This document shows, in pieces, positions 11,081 to 21,804 of a stretch of DNA of 64,000 nt. Position 1 is the stretch's first letter; the number at the start of each line of letters is the position of its first letter. The position numbers and the translations under genes were made by a program. The notes under the pieces are model-generated. The model made no database searches, was not told the origin of the DNA, and saw nothing but the letters and a program-made list of their open reading frames with translations. This stretch comes from Voacanga thouarsii (lineage: Eukaryota > Streptophyta > Magnoliopsida > Gentianales > Apocynaceae): NCBI GenBank assembly GCA_026120185.1, contig JANUWF010001213.1, positions 310,001-374,000 on the forward strand, given 5' to 3'.

Positions 11081-12587
11081 TGCAGTAACTTTTACACAAT
11101 GATATGGTGCAATGGAAGAATAAAATGAGATACCATCACATAACCCATATATATGTGGAGAACAAGACATAAATAGATCGAAGATAATAGCTTTTTACAT
11201 TTGTTTGATCGTCTGAAGAACAAAAGTTTTCTTCTTCAAGTCGAGGCGCGATCCAGCAATCCACTTCATCAAACTCCACAAGAGTTGAATGTCCAACCAC
11301 TACAATCACAGTCTGTGATTATCTCTAACAGTAATCCATACAGAGGATACACTCCAGCACCAAAATTTCCTATGCTAGTAGAAATAAGATGGCTGTTTGG
11401 GCTTCTCAAGAACAATTGAGAGAGAGAAGAGAGAATGTCAAGTGTTGCTAGGGTTGGAGTAATGTCTTACACCTTAGCTAGGGTTTTGTGTGTAATCCCT
11501 ATATCACACGAAAAATCTTGCTCCAAATATACTCCAATCTCAGAATTCTAAAACAATTAGAATTCTCTAATTGTAATTGGAAACATCAAGTTTTCACAAT
11601 TGCAATTTGGGCCATTAATTATAACAAATTATAATTTGGCCACAACAACTTCTCCTTCTCACAATTAACCCATCATCTATTGTGTGTCACCTATTAGGTT
11701 TCCTAGTCAAATGGTAGCGAATATGAATTTATCCAAACGTCTTTTAGATTAGTAATCCATAATTAATCAGAATTAATTATATTGATTCTAATAAAGATTG
11801 GTTTATTAATTTATCAAATAATAAACCTATATTCCTAGATCATGAGCGGTATCTACCAACACATCATGACCACCCAAGAGTCCGGGAAGTCAAGTGGCTT
11901 GACATGAACCCTTCAATAACAAACTACAGTACAATAAACTCTTTTCACCATACAATATCTCATTCGGTTTGGAGATATTCGCCCCTACTATTAGGAGTGG
12001 TGAATCCTTTATTAACTCTCTCAACTACATTCATTTACCTTACAATGTACCCAATATCCATCCCATAGGTGGCCCTCAAACAAGCTCCAGAGATTGAAAT
12101 CAAAGTACAATGCTCAACATATAAAGTACCTTGGAGATCTCAAGTTTAAGGATACTTGCATGTTTACTATATTGAGATTATATCACTAGTACTAAATAGT
12201 TATCATTGAGATTATAACACAGCTTGGTCATCCAATGAACTTGTTCCATTAACAAGCATCCATGTGTTAAGTTTGAGTATCTCAATATGCATGGATATGA
12301 GAACCACCGCCTAATCAAATCAGGAAGTCTAACACATGCTAGTCTAAACTCATTAATGGTGTCATGTCTCATTAATACTATGACTATGGACTATTTATGT
12401 ACTAACACTATACAATGTTGTAGGAATCTCATATCATGACCTTTATCATGATTTCATTAACACAATGTTGTACTGTAGACTTTATCGAATAGTTATATTA
12501 CTTAAAAGTAAACAAAAGAAACTATAACATAAATAATGCATTTTATTAAAATAAAATGCTGATTGCCTCTAGGGCACAACACTAACA
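11081..12587 (-). repeat. B1 5' LTR with deletions
   Basis: Aligns with 6747-8480 but is shorter. About 170 bp is missing where CTCATTCGGTTT joins GGAGATATTCGCCCC near 11972, and a smaller piece is missing near 11668. The inner end is diverged, so 11081 is approximate. No tRNA primer site is visible beyond it. Confidence 0.85.
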
Positions 12588-12592
12588 CTAGA
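12588..12592. repeat. Target site duplication of B1, right (CTAGA)
   Basis: Second copy of CTAGA, directly after the end CACTAACA of B1. Confidence 0.92.
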
Positions 12593-13000
12593 AGGCTTTA
12601 TTGCTAGAGGTCAAAAATAAATTGTCTGTAAGCTTAAGAAGTCCATCTATAGACCTAAGCAAGCGTTGCGAGCATCGAACATATATTTCGATGAAACTAT
12701 AAAGGCTTATAGTTTCATTCAAAATGTGGATGAACCATATGTGTATAGGAAAGTAGACAGTGGCAAAATGATTTTCTTGGTACTTTATGTAGATAACATT
12801 CTACTCATTGGAAATGAAGTAAGGACATTGTCATCTATTAAGGGTTGGCTATCTAGTCAATTTAGCATGAAAGATATGGTAGAAGCTAGCTACATTCTGG
12901 ATATTAAGCTTCTTAGAGATATGGAGTAAAGAATGTTAGGCTTATCCTAGTTTGCTTATATTGACAAGATATTGATCAAGTATAGCATGGTTCAATGTAA
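12593..13000 (+). pseudogene. A reverse transcriptase, C-terminal half
   Basis: Continues the reading broken at 6741: GFIARGQ, then SIYRPKQA, DEPYVYRKVDS and LVLYVDNILLIG. The catalytic YVDD is YVDN (GAC to AAC), which removes a metal ligand. Stops occur near 12620, 12927 and 12948. Confidence 0.9.
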
Positions 13001-13770
13001 ATGGGCTATTTTACCTTTTAGATAAGGATTATCCTTATCTTCCAAGCAGTGTCATCGACACAAGAAGACAAGTAGAAAATGAGCATGATCCCTTATGCTT
13101 CAGCTGTGGGAAGTCTCATGTATAGTATACTTTGTACTAGGGCAGATATCTGCTTTATAGTTAGCATGGTTAGTAGATATCAGCCGAACGCAGGGGAAGC
13201 TCACTTGCAAGCCATCAAGCATACACTAAAATATATTAATGAAATGAGAGATTATATGCTTGTATATCGTGCTGATTAATTGCTACCTACTGATTACACA
13301 AACTCAGTCTTCTAGACAGATAAAAATAAAAGAAAATCCACTAGTGTAGATGTCTTCACTTTGTCTGAAGGAGCTATTTCATGGAGAAGTATCAAGCAAT
13401 CCTACATTATAAATTCTTCCACGGAAGTTGAGTACGTTGCTGCTTCAGAAGCTTCTAAAGAAGCTGTGTGACTCTAAAAGTTCCTCACAGAAGTTGGAGT
13501 AGTACTGCATATGGATAGACATGTCACGATTTATTGTCACAATGCTGGAGCAGTGTCAAAATGCCAGGAACCTCGAAACCATAGGAAGAGCAAGTAAATA
13601 GAAAGGAAGTATCACCTTATCTGGGAGTTCATTCAGAAATAAGAGATTGTGATTGATCAGATTTCCTATGTCAACAATTTGGCAAATTCATTTACCATAC
13701 CTTTAACAGAAAAGGTGTTTAGTAGACACTTAGATGTTATAGAGGTAGGCACTTATAGACTTTTTTAATC
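13001..13770 (+). pseudogene. A RNase H (decayed)
   Basis: Copia connection and RNase H words in order: IPYASAVGSLMYSILCTRAD (13086), then DYTNSVF, STSVDVFTLSEGAISW, STEVEYVAASEASKEAV, and the C-terminal DQISYVNNLANSFTIPL. Several stops are present (near 13277, 13312 and 13470). It would remove the RNA strand during cDNA synthesis. Confidence 0.88.
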
Positions 13771-13780
13771 TTTGTAGTGC

Positions 13781-13791
13781 AAGTGGAAGAT
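13781..13791 (+). other. A polypurine tract
   Basis: AAGTGGAAGA followed by one T and then TGTTGGAAGG, the 3' LTR start. Typical copia plus-strand primer. Confidence 0.85.
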
Positions 13792-13845
13792 TGTTGGAAG
13801 GTTTGCCCCCAAAGACTATTATTCTATATAAAAATATTACAAATA

Positions 13846-13915
13846 GACTTGGCGCCAGGTTAGTTCAATGGACCCGGCGCCAAGTAGGTCTAATGGACCC
13901 GGCGCCAGGTCCACT
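13846..13915 (+). repeat. 25-bp tandem array of GGCGCC dyads
   Basis: Perfect GGCGCC at 13851, 13876 and 13901, exactly 25 bp apart. The first two spacers share the form AGKT-N-TTCAATGGACCC or its variant TCTAATGGACCC. The third is followed by AGGTCCACTAAATTC. This is the cleanest copy in the window; the 5' LTR keeps only two decayed units. Confidence 0.9.
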
Positions 13916-15162
13916 AAATTCATCAATTTTGTTTGTTTCACATAATATAGCACATCTAAGATCCAAGTGTGATAAGTAATGGTCTATGTGTTGGGTCGTT
14001 CTTCACAGTAAGGCATAAACCATGGGTACTTTTCATATAAGTAAAATTGAGTTCCTAGTCCATTGATGGAATTAGGCATTTCATTAAGATAAGACTATTA
14101 TGCTATGAGTTCCAACGAGGAATGGTTTACCATGAATCAATAAGTAGTTTACTCACATCATTGGCATAAGCATATTACAAATACCTAGAACTGGACCTAT
14201 AGCAGTGGTCTCTCTTAAACTACTTTAATTATATAGACCAGACTATTACTGCTACAGCATGGATGGATACTTTCATACTTGAGTATGAGTTGGTGGTCTG
14301 GCAAAGCTAGGGTCTTGTACTTTGATGTTTGTGGGTGAGATCAATAACCTTGTACATTTGGTATATTACTCTGGTTAGTTAATACGGATTCATGCAATAA
14401 AGTTTCTATGCTTCACTTTGTGAAGATTAATCACCTATTATGATTGTCTGGGATAATCTAATAATACCGGGCCCTACGAACGTGACTCTAGAATGTGTAT
14501 TTTTGGGTAGCTTTCAATGAGAAGCAAGTAGATTCGAGTGAGTTATGGATTTTTGAACTAGAGATCTAATAATGTTAGATATTTTTGAGAAGGGTGTTAG
14601 TACATTTATCCGATCTCATTGATGGGTGTCACATAGAGGGGTATGTTCATCATTATACCAATAGGTTGGAGACATTATTTTAGCAAAATTATTCTTGTAG
14701 TTAATATTTCCATATAGTAATAAATGAGAATATTTAAAATGGTAAAATGCAACTATTTGATAGTAAAGGTATTTTGGTCATTTTAGTAGCCATGAATAAT
14801 CTGTCTCTTAGTCCCCGGAGTAGCTCAAATTACCTTGGTGTTGTCTAGACACAATTTGGACTTCATGGATAATTATCTGAAAGAGAAATAAAATTTATTC
14901 TAAGAGTCCAATTAGAATTAATTAATTAGTCTTGGATTTTCACAAGGCCCAGAAAAGATAATTAATGGATTTAAAAAATTGGGTTGGAATAAATTAATTC
15001 TTTGGGCTAATATATGTTGACATATGTTAAAAGTCCAATTGGAAATTTTGTTGGGTATTTAATAAAGCCCAGAAAAGATAATATAGAGGATTGGTTTGTG
15101 AGCCCAACACTAAGCCCATTAGGGCTTAGTGTGTTTTGGCCCACTAGAGCTTCATTAAGCCC

Positions 15163-15172
15163 AAAATATATA
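15163..15172 (+). promoter_or_regulatory. TATA-like box in A 3' LTR
   Basis: AAAATATATAGGGAAGA, the counterpart of 1931. In a 3' LTR it would drive transcripts out into the C sequence if active. Confidence 0.35.
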
Positions 15173-15582
15173 GGGAAGATAAGGAAAGGTTTTCCAACTA
15201 GGCTCTCTCCCTTTTGTGTGTGCAGACACCCTTCCTCTTGTGTTCCCTCTTCCTTCTCTCTTTTCTCTCTAGGAGTGGATCTTGGTTATCCAAAGGATCT
15301 TTCACCAAGCTAACCTAAGTTCAAGGTAGAGTCATACTTTGGAAAACTAAGAGAAAAATCTTGGAGAAGTTTGATGAGTGGGAGTATAAGATTGGCAGGA
15401 ATACCAGTCGAACCACCGAGGCCTTCTTCTCTGTTTCCATTACAAGATCTAGTACAACTTGGCATCTTGTTGGTTAATCCGCGACCAAACAAGAAAAGTA
15501 AGTACACTCTCCCAGATATTGATCGGAAAACTAAAAAATTTTTGCTGCATTTTCTTTGATGTTTTTCATTTTTGATCCTTCA

Positions 15583-15587
15583 GCAAC
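15583..15587. repeat. Target site duplication of A, right (GCAAC)
   Basis: Second copy of GCAAC, directly after GATCCTTCA. Confidence 0.9.
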
Positions 15588-16315
15588 CGGCACCAGCTCT
15601 ACACTGGATCAAAGTTGTTCTATTCCAAGCACACAGCCGGCTCCAGCTTAACCGGTACAACCGGCGCTAGCCCTATTCGGGTAATGCCCTATTTTGCTTA
15701 TTTTTCTTATTTTCTTTTATTTTGTTTCTAATTTAATTCCCACGACTTTTGACCTGTAACAGGTATACTTTATACTTATTTAGAAGATGAGTGGCTAAGA
15801 TTACATCTCCCATTTGCTAGGCTTAGTTGTTATCTTTATATATGCCTCATTACTCTTGTAATAGATAGATTTTTGAGACTTAGAATATATTTTTGGTAAA
15901 GAAACCAAATTTTGTCTAGAGGAGAGTGTAAGGGGTGATTCCTATTTCAAGACCAAATCAAAGGGCTTAGTCCCATATTTGATTCATGTCTCATATCTCT
16001 AAAGAGGTGATTCCCATGTCTCTAAACTTCAAAGGAAAAATCTAAATCTCTTTCTCTATTTTTGGGTGCTAGTATTTTCTCTAGTGTTCTTGATAGGTTG
16101 AGTTTTTGGATCCCTTCAAATCCCATCTTTTTTTCTAATATCTTGATAGAACATGGTATTTAGGTGTTTTGAAGTAGGCTAGATTCAGCAAATCTCATTG
16201 CGTTAATTGTATTTGCATTTAGTTTATTTATGTGTGTGAATTTGATAGGGAGTTTGGTGACCAACTCTAGGGTTCTTATTTTCAAAATCAAGAGGCTTCG
16301 GCATTCACCGTATCA
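15588..16315 (+). repeat. C 5' LTR, second part
   Basis: Matches 18950-19625 of the 3' LTR (shared words CCCTATTTTGCT, CATCTCCCATTTGCTAGG, TTTCAAAATCAAGAGG). It ends TCACCGTATCA before the primer site. Dyads GGCACC 15589, GGCTCC 15639 and GGCGCT 15663 are present; the last two are 24 bp apart. Confidence 0.88.
15836..15844 (+). promoter_or_regulatory. TATA-like box in C 5' LTR
   Basis: CTTTATATATGCC is kept in both C LTRs (also at 19173). The dyad pair 15639/15663 lies about 175-195 bp upstream. Confidence 0.45.
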
Positions 16316-16318
16316 AAG

Positions 16319-16330
16319 TTGTATCAGAGC
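16319..16330 (+). other. C primer binding site, tRNA-Met type
   Basis: TTGTATCAGAGC matches TGGTATCAGAGC at 11 of 12 bases, three bases after the LTR end. Confidence 0.85.
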
Positions 16331-17127
16331 AAAGTTGTGTTGATTTTAATTAATACAACTTTCTTTAGGCAAAGGTACAATTTTCTTCAAGAACTTGTTA
16401 AAATTTCTAGATTTTCGTCTCTTATTTTTTGCTATTTTGGAATGCTTAGAACTCAATATTATGCCATGAACTTATTGTGAAATTGAACTTACATGTTGGG
16501 TCTATGATTAGATAGCTATTTGAGGATTAAAATTGTTGAAAATTTGAAGTTGTTTAATTTCATTGGCTGCACAAAATTCTGCTAAAAAAGAATCTCGTAA
16601 CTCATTTTCATGCTAAATTTGTGAGCTATAAAATTCATGTTTTTTACTTCTACATGTTGAGAAATTATTCTTTGGTGTTAGTATAAACATTAAGGATTAA
16701 TTTTTCTTGCGATTCTTGAGTTTTTTGGCTGTTACAAGTGTGAAAATTTTGAAACCCCTTGAGTTACGAGGTTACACCTCAAGTGTTTGATATATTGCAT
16801 CAATGACTTGTGATTGCTCATAGATAACTATCTTAAGCTTCCATTCACCAACTACATTGTCTTCTAGCATAGTTGATTATTTTTAGTAAGGTAAATCTTT
16901 CTTATACCTACTAGAAAATTTATTTCTCTTTGAATTAGTCTTGAGCTTGGGAAGCACTTGAGTGGATTGAAAAAAGGTAAGAGGGTGAGCTTATTGTTGT
17001 AAAAGCCAAAGAAGAGTGTAAACATGAGGATTGAGTGACATTGATTGAGTGCTAAACATGTGAGGGAGTGAAGTGAGGAACTTTTCTTATGTGTTTTTCT
17101 ACTTAAAATTTCTCTTTAAAAAGAAAA
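16331..17127 (+). other. C leader
   Basis: About 800 bp, AT-rich, between primer site and the first gag-like Met. I see no domain, dyad or other structure in it. Confidence 0.5.
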
Positions 17128-17798
17128 ATGACTTATGAGAGTTCATATGGTTCATCTTCTATGAGTGCTCAAGGTGAAGTAAGTGATTTCTATAAAATGT
17201 TGTGTTCAAGTATAGGAGACTGTGATGACCATAATGAGGAAGAATGGGACTATAATGAATGTGAATATAATTGTAAATTGTTGTATGATTATGATGAAGA
17301 GTGAAACACTAGTGGAGATAGTAATGGTGGATGTGAAAACGGAAGAATTGAGTGTATAGATTATGAGAGTGATGGAATACTTATAGGAGGACCTCCAAAA
17401 AGAGAGCAAATGATAGATTGCAAAACTATTCGAATAATGGAGTACAAAAACAGAGGGAGTATGTGCAAAAGAAGGAGTATTATTGCTCTAATTGTTGGGG
17501 AAAAGGCCATTACTTTTACAATTATCCTAATGAGCCACAATAGAGGAAGGATAAGTTGCAAGGTAGTTGAAATTCCACCTATCGGCACACCAAAGCTACT
17601 TATCCCAACAAATTGGCACATAGGGGAACTTATGGGGCACAAAGTGGTAAAAGAAGACATATGAATGTTGAGAAACAACTACAAAGGAGAGTAGACCCAA
17701 AGCAAACCACTCATGCTAACCCTCCGCTTACTCAATCAAAATATGTGGGAAATGAGAAACTTAGAAGGGTCGGGACGTGTAGTAAGAATGAATGGTGA
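17128..17798 (+). pseudogene. C gag remnant with zinc knuckle
   Basis: Starts MTYESSYGSSSMSAQGEV and is acidic and Cys/Tyr-rich (DYNECEYNCKLLYDYDEE), with a stop near 17302. After a frame change near 17420 a zinc knuckle reads CSNCWGKGHYFYNY at about 17480: CX2CX4H is kept but the last Cys is Tyr. The product would be the nucleocapsid part of gag. It is shorter than a normal gag, so most of the capsid is missing. Confidence 0.65.
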
Positions 17799-17815
17799 TA
17801 GAGTAAATTTGTCCA

Positions 17816-18215
17816 TTGATTGGAGCGACAAGAAGAGATGGGGCTACTTGTGAAGAAAAAGAAGTAGATGAGATGCAAAGGGAAAACATTTTCTTTTCAA
17901 GGTGTCTAATCAAAGAAAAAGCATGTAGTATGCTTATTGATGAGAGAGCTTGTAAAAATTTGATTAGTACTACATTGGTGGAGGAATTAGAGCTAGAAAC
18001 CTTAAAGCACCCTAGTTTCTACAAGATCCATTGGTTGAATAACTGTGCAGAAGTAAAAGTGAACAAGTATGCCAAAGTTGAATTTGACATGGGGGGATAC
18101 AACGATGAAGTGATGTGTGATGTTTATCCTATGCTTTGGGCATATTTTGTTGGGGAGGCCTTGGATGTTTGATAGGGATGTAGTTGCAAGGGGAGGGACA
18201 ACACTTATGCTTTGA
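17816..18215 (+). pseudogene. C retropepsin-like aspartic protease
   Basis: CSMLIDERACKNLISTTLVE matches the plant Ty3/gypsy protease form LIIDGGSCTNVAS; the catalytic Asp is present but the following Gly-Gly/Ser are changed. Next come a segment of the form KHP-x-YK-x-WLNN, then EVMCDVYPM, and in a shifted frame LLGRPWMFDRD (about 18150). The largest open part is 17816-18172. Family knowledge: it matures gag. The altered active site suggests it no longer works. Confidence 0.8.
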
Positions 18216-18590
18216 AGAAAAATGGCAAAATGTTCACTTTAGTTCCTTTATCCCCTAGTGAGGTTTTGAAAGATCAAAATATTTTGAGGGAGAATGAAAA
18301 CAAAAGGAGAGAGAAGAAATAGGGAAAAAAGATTGAGAGAAAAGAAGTTGAGGAAAAAAAAACAAAAGAAGAGATTGGGAATCAAATTGAGAAAAGGAAA
18401 GGAGAGCAAGATAAAAATGGTATGACCTCTTCAACTTTAAAAGAAAAAGAAATGAGGGACAAATAAGGGGGTGAGAAGAAAAAGGAATGTGGGGGCAAAA
18501 TGAGAAGAAAAATATGGGTGGTGAAAGGAGAAAACAAAGAGAATGTCAAAGTTTAAAAGACTACATTTTTGCCTTTACCCAAAATTCCTT
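18216..18590 (+). pseudogene. C Lys/Glu-rich tail after protease
   Basis: Reads LSPSEVLKDQNILRENENKR and on through runs of K and E with several stops, ending PLPKIPCVNFYVGDKLRTN. The form PLSPxEV-DQ followed by charged residues is usual just after the protease in this gypsy group. Where RT should begin the sequence instead goes to the purine tract, so pol is absent. Confidence 0.6.
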
Positions 18591-18634
18591 GTGTGAATTT
18601 TTATGTAGGTGACAAATTGAGGACAAATCGACAC

Positions 18635-18648
18635 AAAGAAGGGGGAAA
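18635..18648 (+). other. C polypurine tract
   Basis: AAAGAAGGGGGAAA directly before the 3' LTR start TGATAGGAATCG. Confidence 0.88.
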
Positions 18649-19625
18649 TGATAGGAATCGTCCCAGGCATGAAGGCCATTTTAAAGAAGGGGGAATGAGG
18701 ACGGAGACACAACATATGGCTCCATAAGTGAAGCTCCTTTTCAAGAGACTTTAAGGTGCATTTTAAGATTCCAAGCTAATGATGAAGAAGGTTGTCAAGC
18801 AATAGAGAATTAAAGAAGGGTCAAAATGCTCAAAGCTTGTATAACAATTGATATGGAGAGCCAAAGGAGCACAAAAGGGGCTGAAAAGATAATAAAAACG
18901 GGTTGTGTGAAGACCAACATGCAACTGGCATCGGTTCCACACAAGCAACTGGCATTGGCTCCACACTGGAACAAAGTTGTTTCATTCCCAGCACACAGCC
19001 GGTGCAGACCCTATTTGGGCAATGCCCTATTTTGCTGATTTTTTTTGTTTTGTTTTATTTTGTTTCTAATTTAATTCCTATGAATTTTAACTTGTAATAG
19101 GTATGCTTTGGATTTATTTAGGAGATGAATGGCTAAGATTACATCTCCCATTTGCTAGGTTTAGTTGTTATCTTTATATATGCCTCCTTACTCTTGTAAT
19201 AGATAGACATTTGAGACTTTGAATATTTTTGGTAGAGAAACTAAATTCTCTCTAGAGGAGAGTGTGTAAGAGGTGACTCCTATTTCAAGACCAACTCAAA
19301 GGGCTTAGTTCCACTTTTGATTCCATGTCTCTAAACTCCACGGGGATAATCTAAATCTCTTTCTCTATTCTTGGGTGCTTGTATTTTCTCTAGTGTTCTT
19401 GATAGGTTGAGTTTTTGGGTGCCTTCAAATCCTATCTTTTTGTTCTAATCTCATGATAGAATAGGGTATTTAGGTGTTTTGAAGTAGGCTAGATCCACCA
19501 AATCTCATTGGGTTAACTACATTTTCATTTAGTTCATTTGTGTGTGTGAATTTGGTAGGGAATTGGGTGACCAACTCTAAAGTTCTTGTTTTCAAAATCA
19601 AGAGGTTTCTGCATTTACTATAGCA
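18649..19625 (+). repeat. C 3' LTR (977 bp)
   Basis: Uninterrupted copy of the C LTR, TGATAGG to TAGCA. Dyads GGCATC 18927 and GGCATT 18951 are 24 bp apart, and GGTGCA is at 19001. A TATA-like box is at 19173-19181. Confidence 0.9.
18921..19010 (+). repeat. Dyad cluster in C 3' LTR
   Basis: GGCATC and GGCATT with 24-bp spacing, followed by GGCTCCACACTGGAAC, and a later GGTGCAGACCC. This is the intact counterpart of the pair that A split at 487/15589 in the 5' LTR. Confidence 0.75.
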
Positions 19626-19630
19626 TATCA
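19626..19630. repeat. Target site duplication of C, right (TATCA)
   Basis: Matches 204-208 exactly. Confidence 0.85.
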
Positions 19631-21290
19631 TGTGTATGCCTTATTCTTTTTTCACACAAAAACAATGATGGTTTTGTGAGCTTCCTTTTCGTTTTGTTGT
19701 TTGTCCCTTATTTGTCTTTGTTTTTCATGTTTTTATGGTGTTTAGGTTAGGTTTATTTTGTTTGATGTCTTTTATTTGATTGTTTTTGTGAAGCACTCCT
19801 TCATTTGGACATGTACTTTGAATTCTAGCATTTTATTATCCTGCCTTGAAGCTTTTCTTATGGAAATTCATAGTGGCAACTTTTGGGAGATTATTTATTG
19901 ATTGGAAATTTGGTAATCATAGAGCTACATTGTTTCTTGGGAAGTATTTGTTTTTCCTCTCCTTTTATCTACTTGATCATTTTTTGGTATAGTTGTTCTA
20001 TTTTCCACCATTAAGGATAATGTACTATTTAAGTGTGGGGGTAGGACTTGCAAATTCTTTTCCAAAATTTTAATTTCAACTTTGGGAGCTTATTTACTTT
20101 TGGCAATCATACAATTGCATGCACACATTCTCTTGGGAAGCTTTGATTTTCATTTGGTGGTACTTTAAAGTTTTATTTTCATCCGTTGAGGATAATGTCT
20201 GGTTTAAGTGTGGGGGTGTAGAATTGAGATTCCTCTTTTCAAGTTATTGTGTGAAATTGGGCAACATTTTTGTTGTAATTTTTGACAATCTTTTGAGCTT
20301 TTTAAGAAAAATTGGTAGAAACAATTCTTTTCTTTTTATTTTGAAAAATTTTCTTAACTTTTGTTTAGTTGAGTTGATTTGTATTAATTTCTATATTATG
20401 TTGAAGATGGCTAAGTCTTTTTAATTTAGTTTAACATTGTTTATTTCTTAATAGATGTATGATATTTTTTACTTTGTGAGATTTATATAAGTAATGTGAT
20501 GAAATATAAGTTTGGTATGTGTGCTATTTTTTGTGAAAATTTGCCTAAGATGGTTATCAGTTTAGGTTTAAGTAAATAGGATAAATGAGGAGAAAAAAGG
20601 TCTGAGAATGCAAAGTGCATGTCCTTTCACCAAAAAGAACGTGTCAGGAAAAAAAAGAGTTGAAAAAATTCATGAAAAGAGAAAAAAAATGAATGTGGGC
20701 CAGTATGGTGAGATGGAGCAAAATGTGCTCACTTGAGGTTATAAATCCCGAGAAAAAACAATTTTTAAGTTCAAAAGTAAAGAAAAATATTTCATAAGAA
20801 ATCCTAGTTTGCTACCCAATTTGTAATAGTTTAGACAAGTACAAATTAGATGAACTTAAATGAGCATATATCCCTAACTTATATGATTTTCATTGTTTAT
20901 ATGTTTGGATAAAAGAAATGACTGGAATTCATTAAATAGTCATGAACTTTTTTAAACTAACTTCAATAGCCTTGGATATATTTGATCTAATGTATAAGTT
21001 TGCCTAAATCTTCTTGACTAAGTAGATGTTGAGTTGTTTTTCATTGTGAAAGGAAAAGATTGCATATCAACTATATCTTTTGAAAAACAGAATTCTATGT
21101 CTAAATCTTTTTGGAAAATTGTTTTGCCCAAGGACGTGTAAAATGTTAAGTTTGTTAGGCATGAAAATATCACATTTTGATAGGCTTTTTACTTAGCTTT
21201 TACATGATCTACTGTGTGATCTTGGACAGTTTCTACTCATTTAGTGTGTTTATGTGTTTTTAGGTAATGTTTGAGAAAATGAGTGAAACA
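19631..21290 (+). other. F: Athila/Tat-like 3' untranslated region
   Basis: No believable gene. Two purine motifs, at 20013-20043 and 20188-20218, both read AGGATAATG followed by TTTAAGTGTGGGGGT, a form known before the 3' LTR of plant Athila/Tat gypsy elements. Purine-rich AGAAAAAA stretches at 20585-20700 fit the same region. Open frames such as 20119-20424 are low-complexity and probably not coding. Confidence 0.55.
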
Positions 21291-21381
21291 TGGGCTTAGA
21301 ATGATGAATTTTGAGTTAGAGATGATTTCCTAATGATTTGGGAAGATTGGGAGTAGTTTGAAGTAATTTAAGGTGAGCAGA

Positions 21382-21695
21382 GGATGCATGGGCATGCAAA
21401 CACAAATGTATGGGCCTGTAGAGTGCATGCATTGGAGTGTAAAGTCGATACATAGTCGTCTATGACATGCACGACCAGATTCAAGGCCATACATCAGGGT
21501 GTGCATAACAAAGAAGCTTTGTTTAATCTTAGAAGTTTGCAGAATCGAAGGAAATTGAAGCTCTGACATAGGCATGAGCATGCATGAGGCCGTGCAAAGT
21601 GTACGACCACAATGCTTTCATGTGCATTATAATTGTGCCCCATATGAAGAGAGTTTGGCAATTTTACATGCACGGCCATTATGCATGGCCGTGAA
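21382..21695. repeat. GC-rich CATGCACGGCC cluster in F
   Basis: Repeated palindromic words GCATGC, CATGCACGACC, GAGGCCGTGC, CATGCACGGCC and CATGGCCGTG in AT-rich surroundings, 100-415 bp upstream of the TATA-like box. The word differs from GGCGCC, but the position in the LTR is like that in C and D. Confidence 0.6.
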
Positions 21696-21794
21696 TACAT
21701 GTTGTGCAAGCCTTTTGAAGAGCTTCAGAACTTCCGAAATTGATCCAATAGCGGTTTGAACTTCCCAAATCCAACCAAGGAAGTTTTAGGAGGC

Positions 21795-21804
21795 TTATAT
21801 AAAG
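21795..21804 (+). promoter_or_regulatory. TATA-like box in F LTR
   Basis: CTTATATAAAGGC is a near-perfect plant TATA box, with the GC-rich cluster upstream and a purine-rich stretch downstream. Confidence 0.5.

Larger units (their letters stand above)
6747..12587 (-). mobile_element. Element B1: truncated Angela/BARE-like copia
   Basis: Minus-strand copia element of family B. Its LTRs match solo LTRs B2 and B3 (start TGTTAGTGTTRTGCCCTAGA, end near GATACCCAACA). The interior is only 2.6 kb: RT/RNase H next to the 3' LTR, then about 1.4 kb of non-coding sequence. Gag, protease, integrase and the RT N-terminus are missing, and no primer site can be found. It is therefore defective, with precise ends and a perfect CTAGA duplication. 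Confidence 0.9.
510..15582 (+). mobile_element. Element A: Ty1/copia, Angela/BARE-like
   Basis: Complete but dead copia element. Order: 5' LTR (510-2349), tRNA-Met primer site, long leader, gag with zinc knuckle, protease, integrase, RT, RNase H, purine tract, 3' LTR (13792-15582). Integrase before RT is the Ty1/copia order. The long LTRs, the LTR start TGTTGGAAGG and gag words such as NYVDW fit the Angela/BARE lineage (inference). B1 interrupts the RT. Stops, frameshifts, a lost integrase Glu codon and an RT Asp-to-Asn change show it is inactive. Confidence 0.93.
13792..15582 (+). repeat. A 3' LTR (1791 bp)
   Basis: Begins TGTTGGAAGG and ends GATCCTTCA, matching the 5' LTR at 510-2349. It keeps the canonical TG start lost in the 5' copy. 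The next five bases are the GCAAC duplication. Confidence 0.93.
209..19625 (+). mobile_element. Element C: gag-protease-only Ty3/gypsy element
   Basis: LTR element split by the insertion of A. Parts in order: 5' LTR (209-509 plus 15588-16315), tRNA-Met primer site (16319-16330), leader, decayed gag, retropepsin, Lys/Glu-rich tail, purine tract, 3' LTR (18649-19625). Without A it is about 4.3 kb. No RT, RNase H or integrase can be seen between protease and the 3' LTR, so it was probably mobilised by another element. The protease resembles plant Ty3/gypsy proteases; I cannot place the clade. The perfect TATCA duplication and matching LTRs support the ends. Confidence 0.85.

Noticed and set aside
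13001..13770. A host gene or solo RNase H gene
   Set aside because: Collinear with the copia RT upstream and followed by the A purine tract and LTR.
20119..20424. 101-residue frame in F
   Set aside because: Phe/Leu/Ile-rich translation of AT-rich untranslated sequence that includes the purine motif; no homology-like features.
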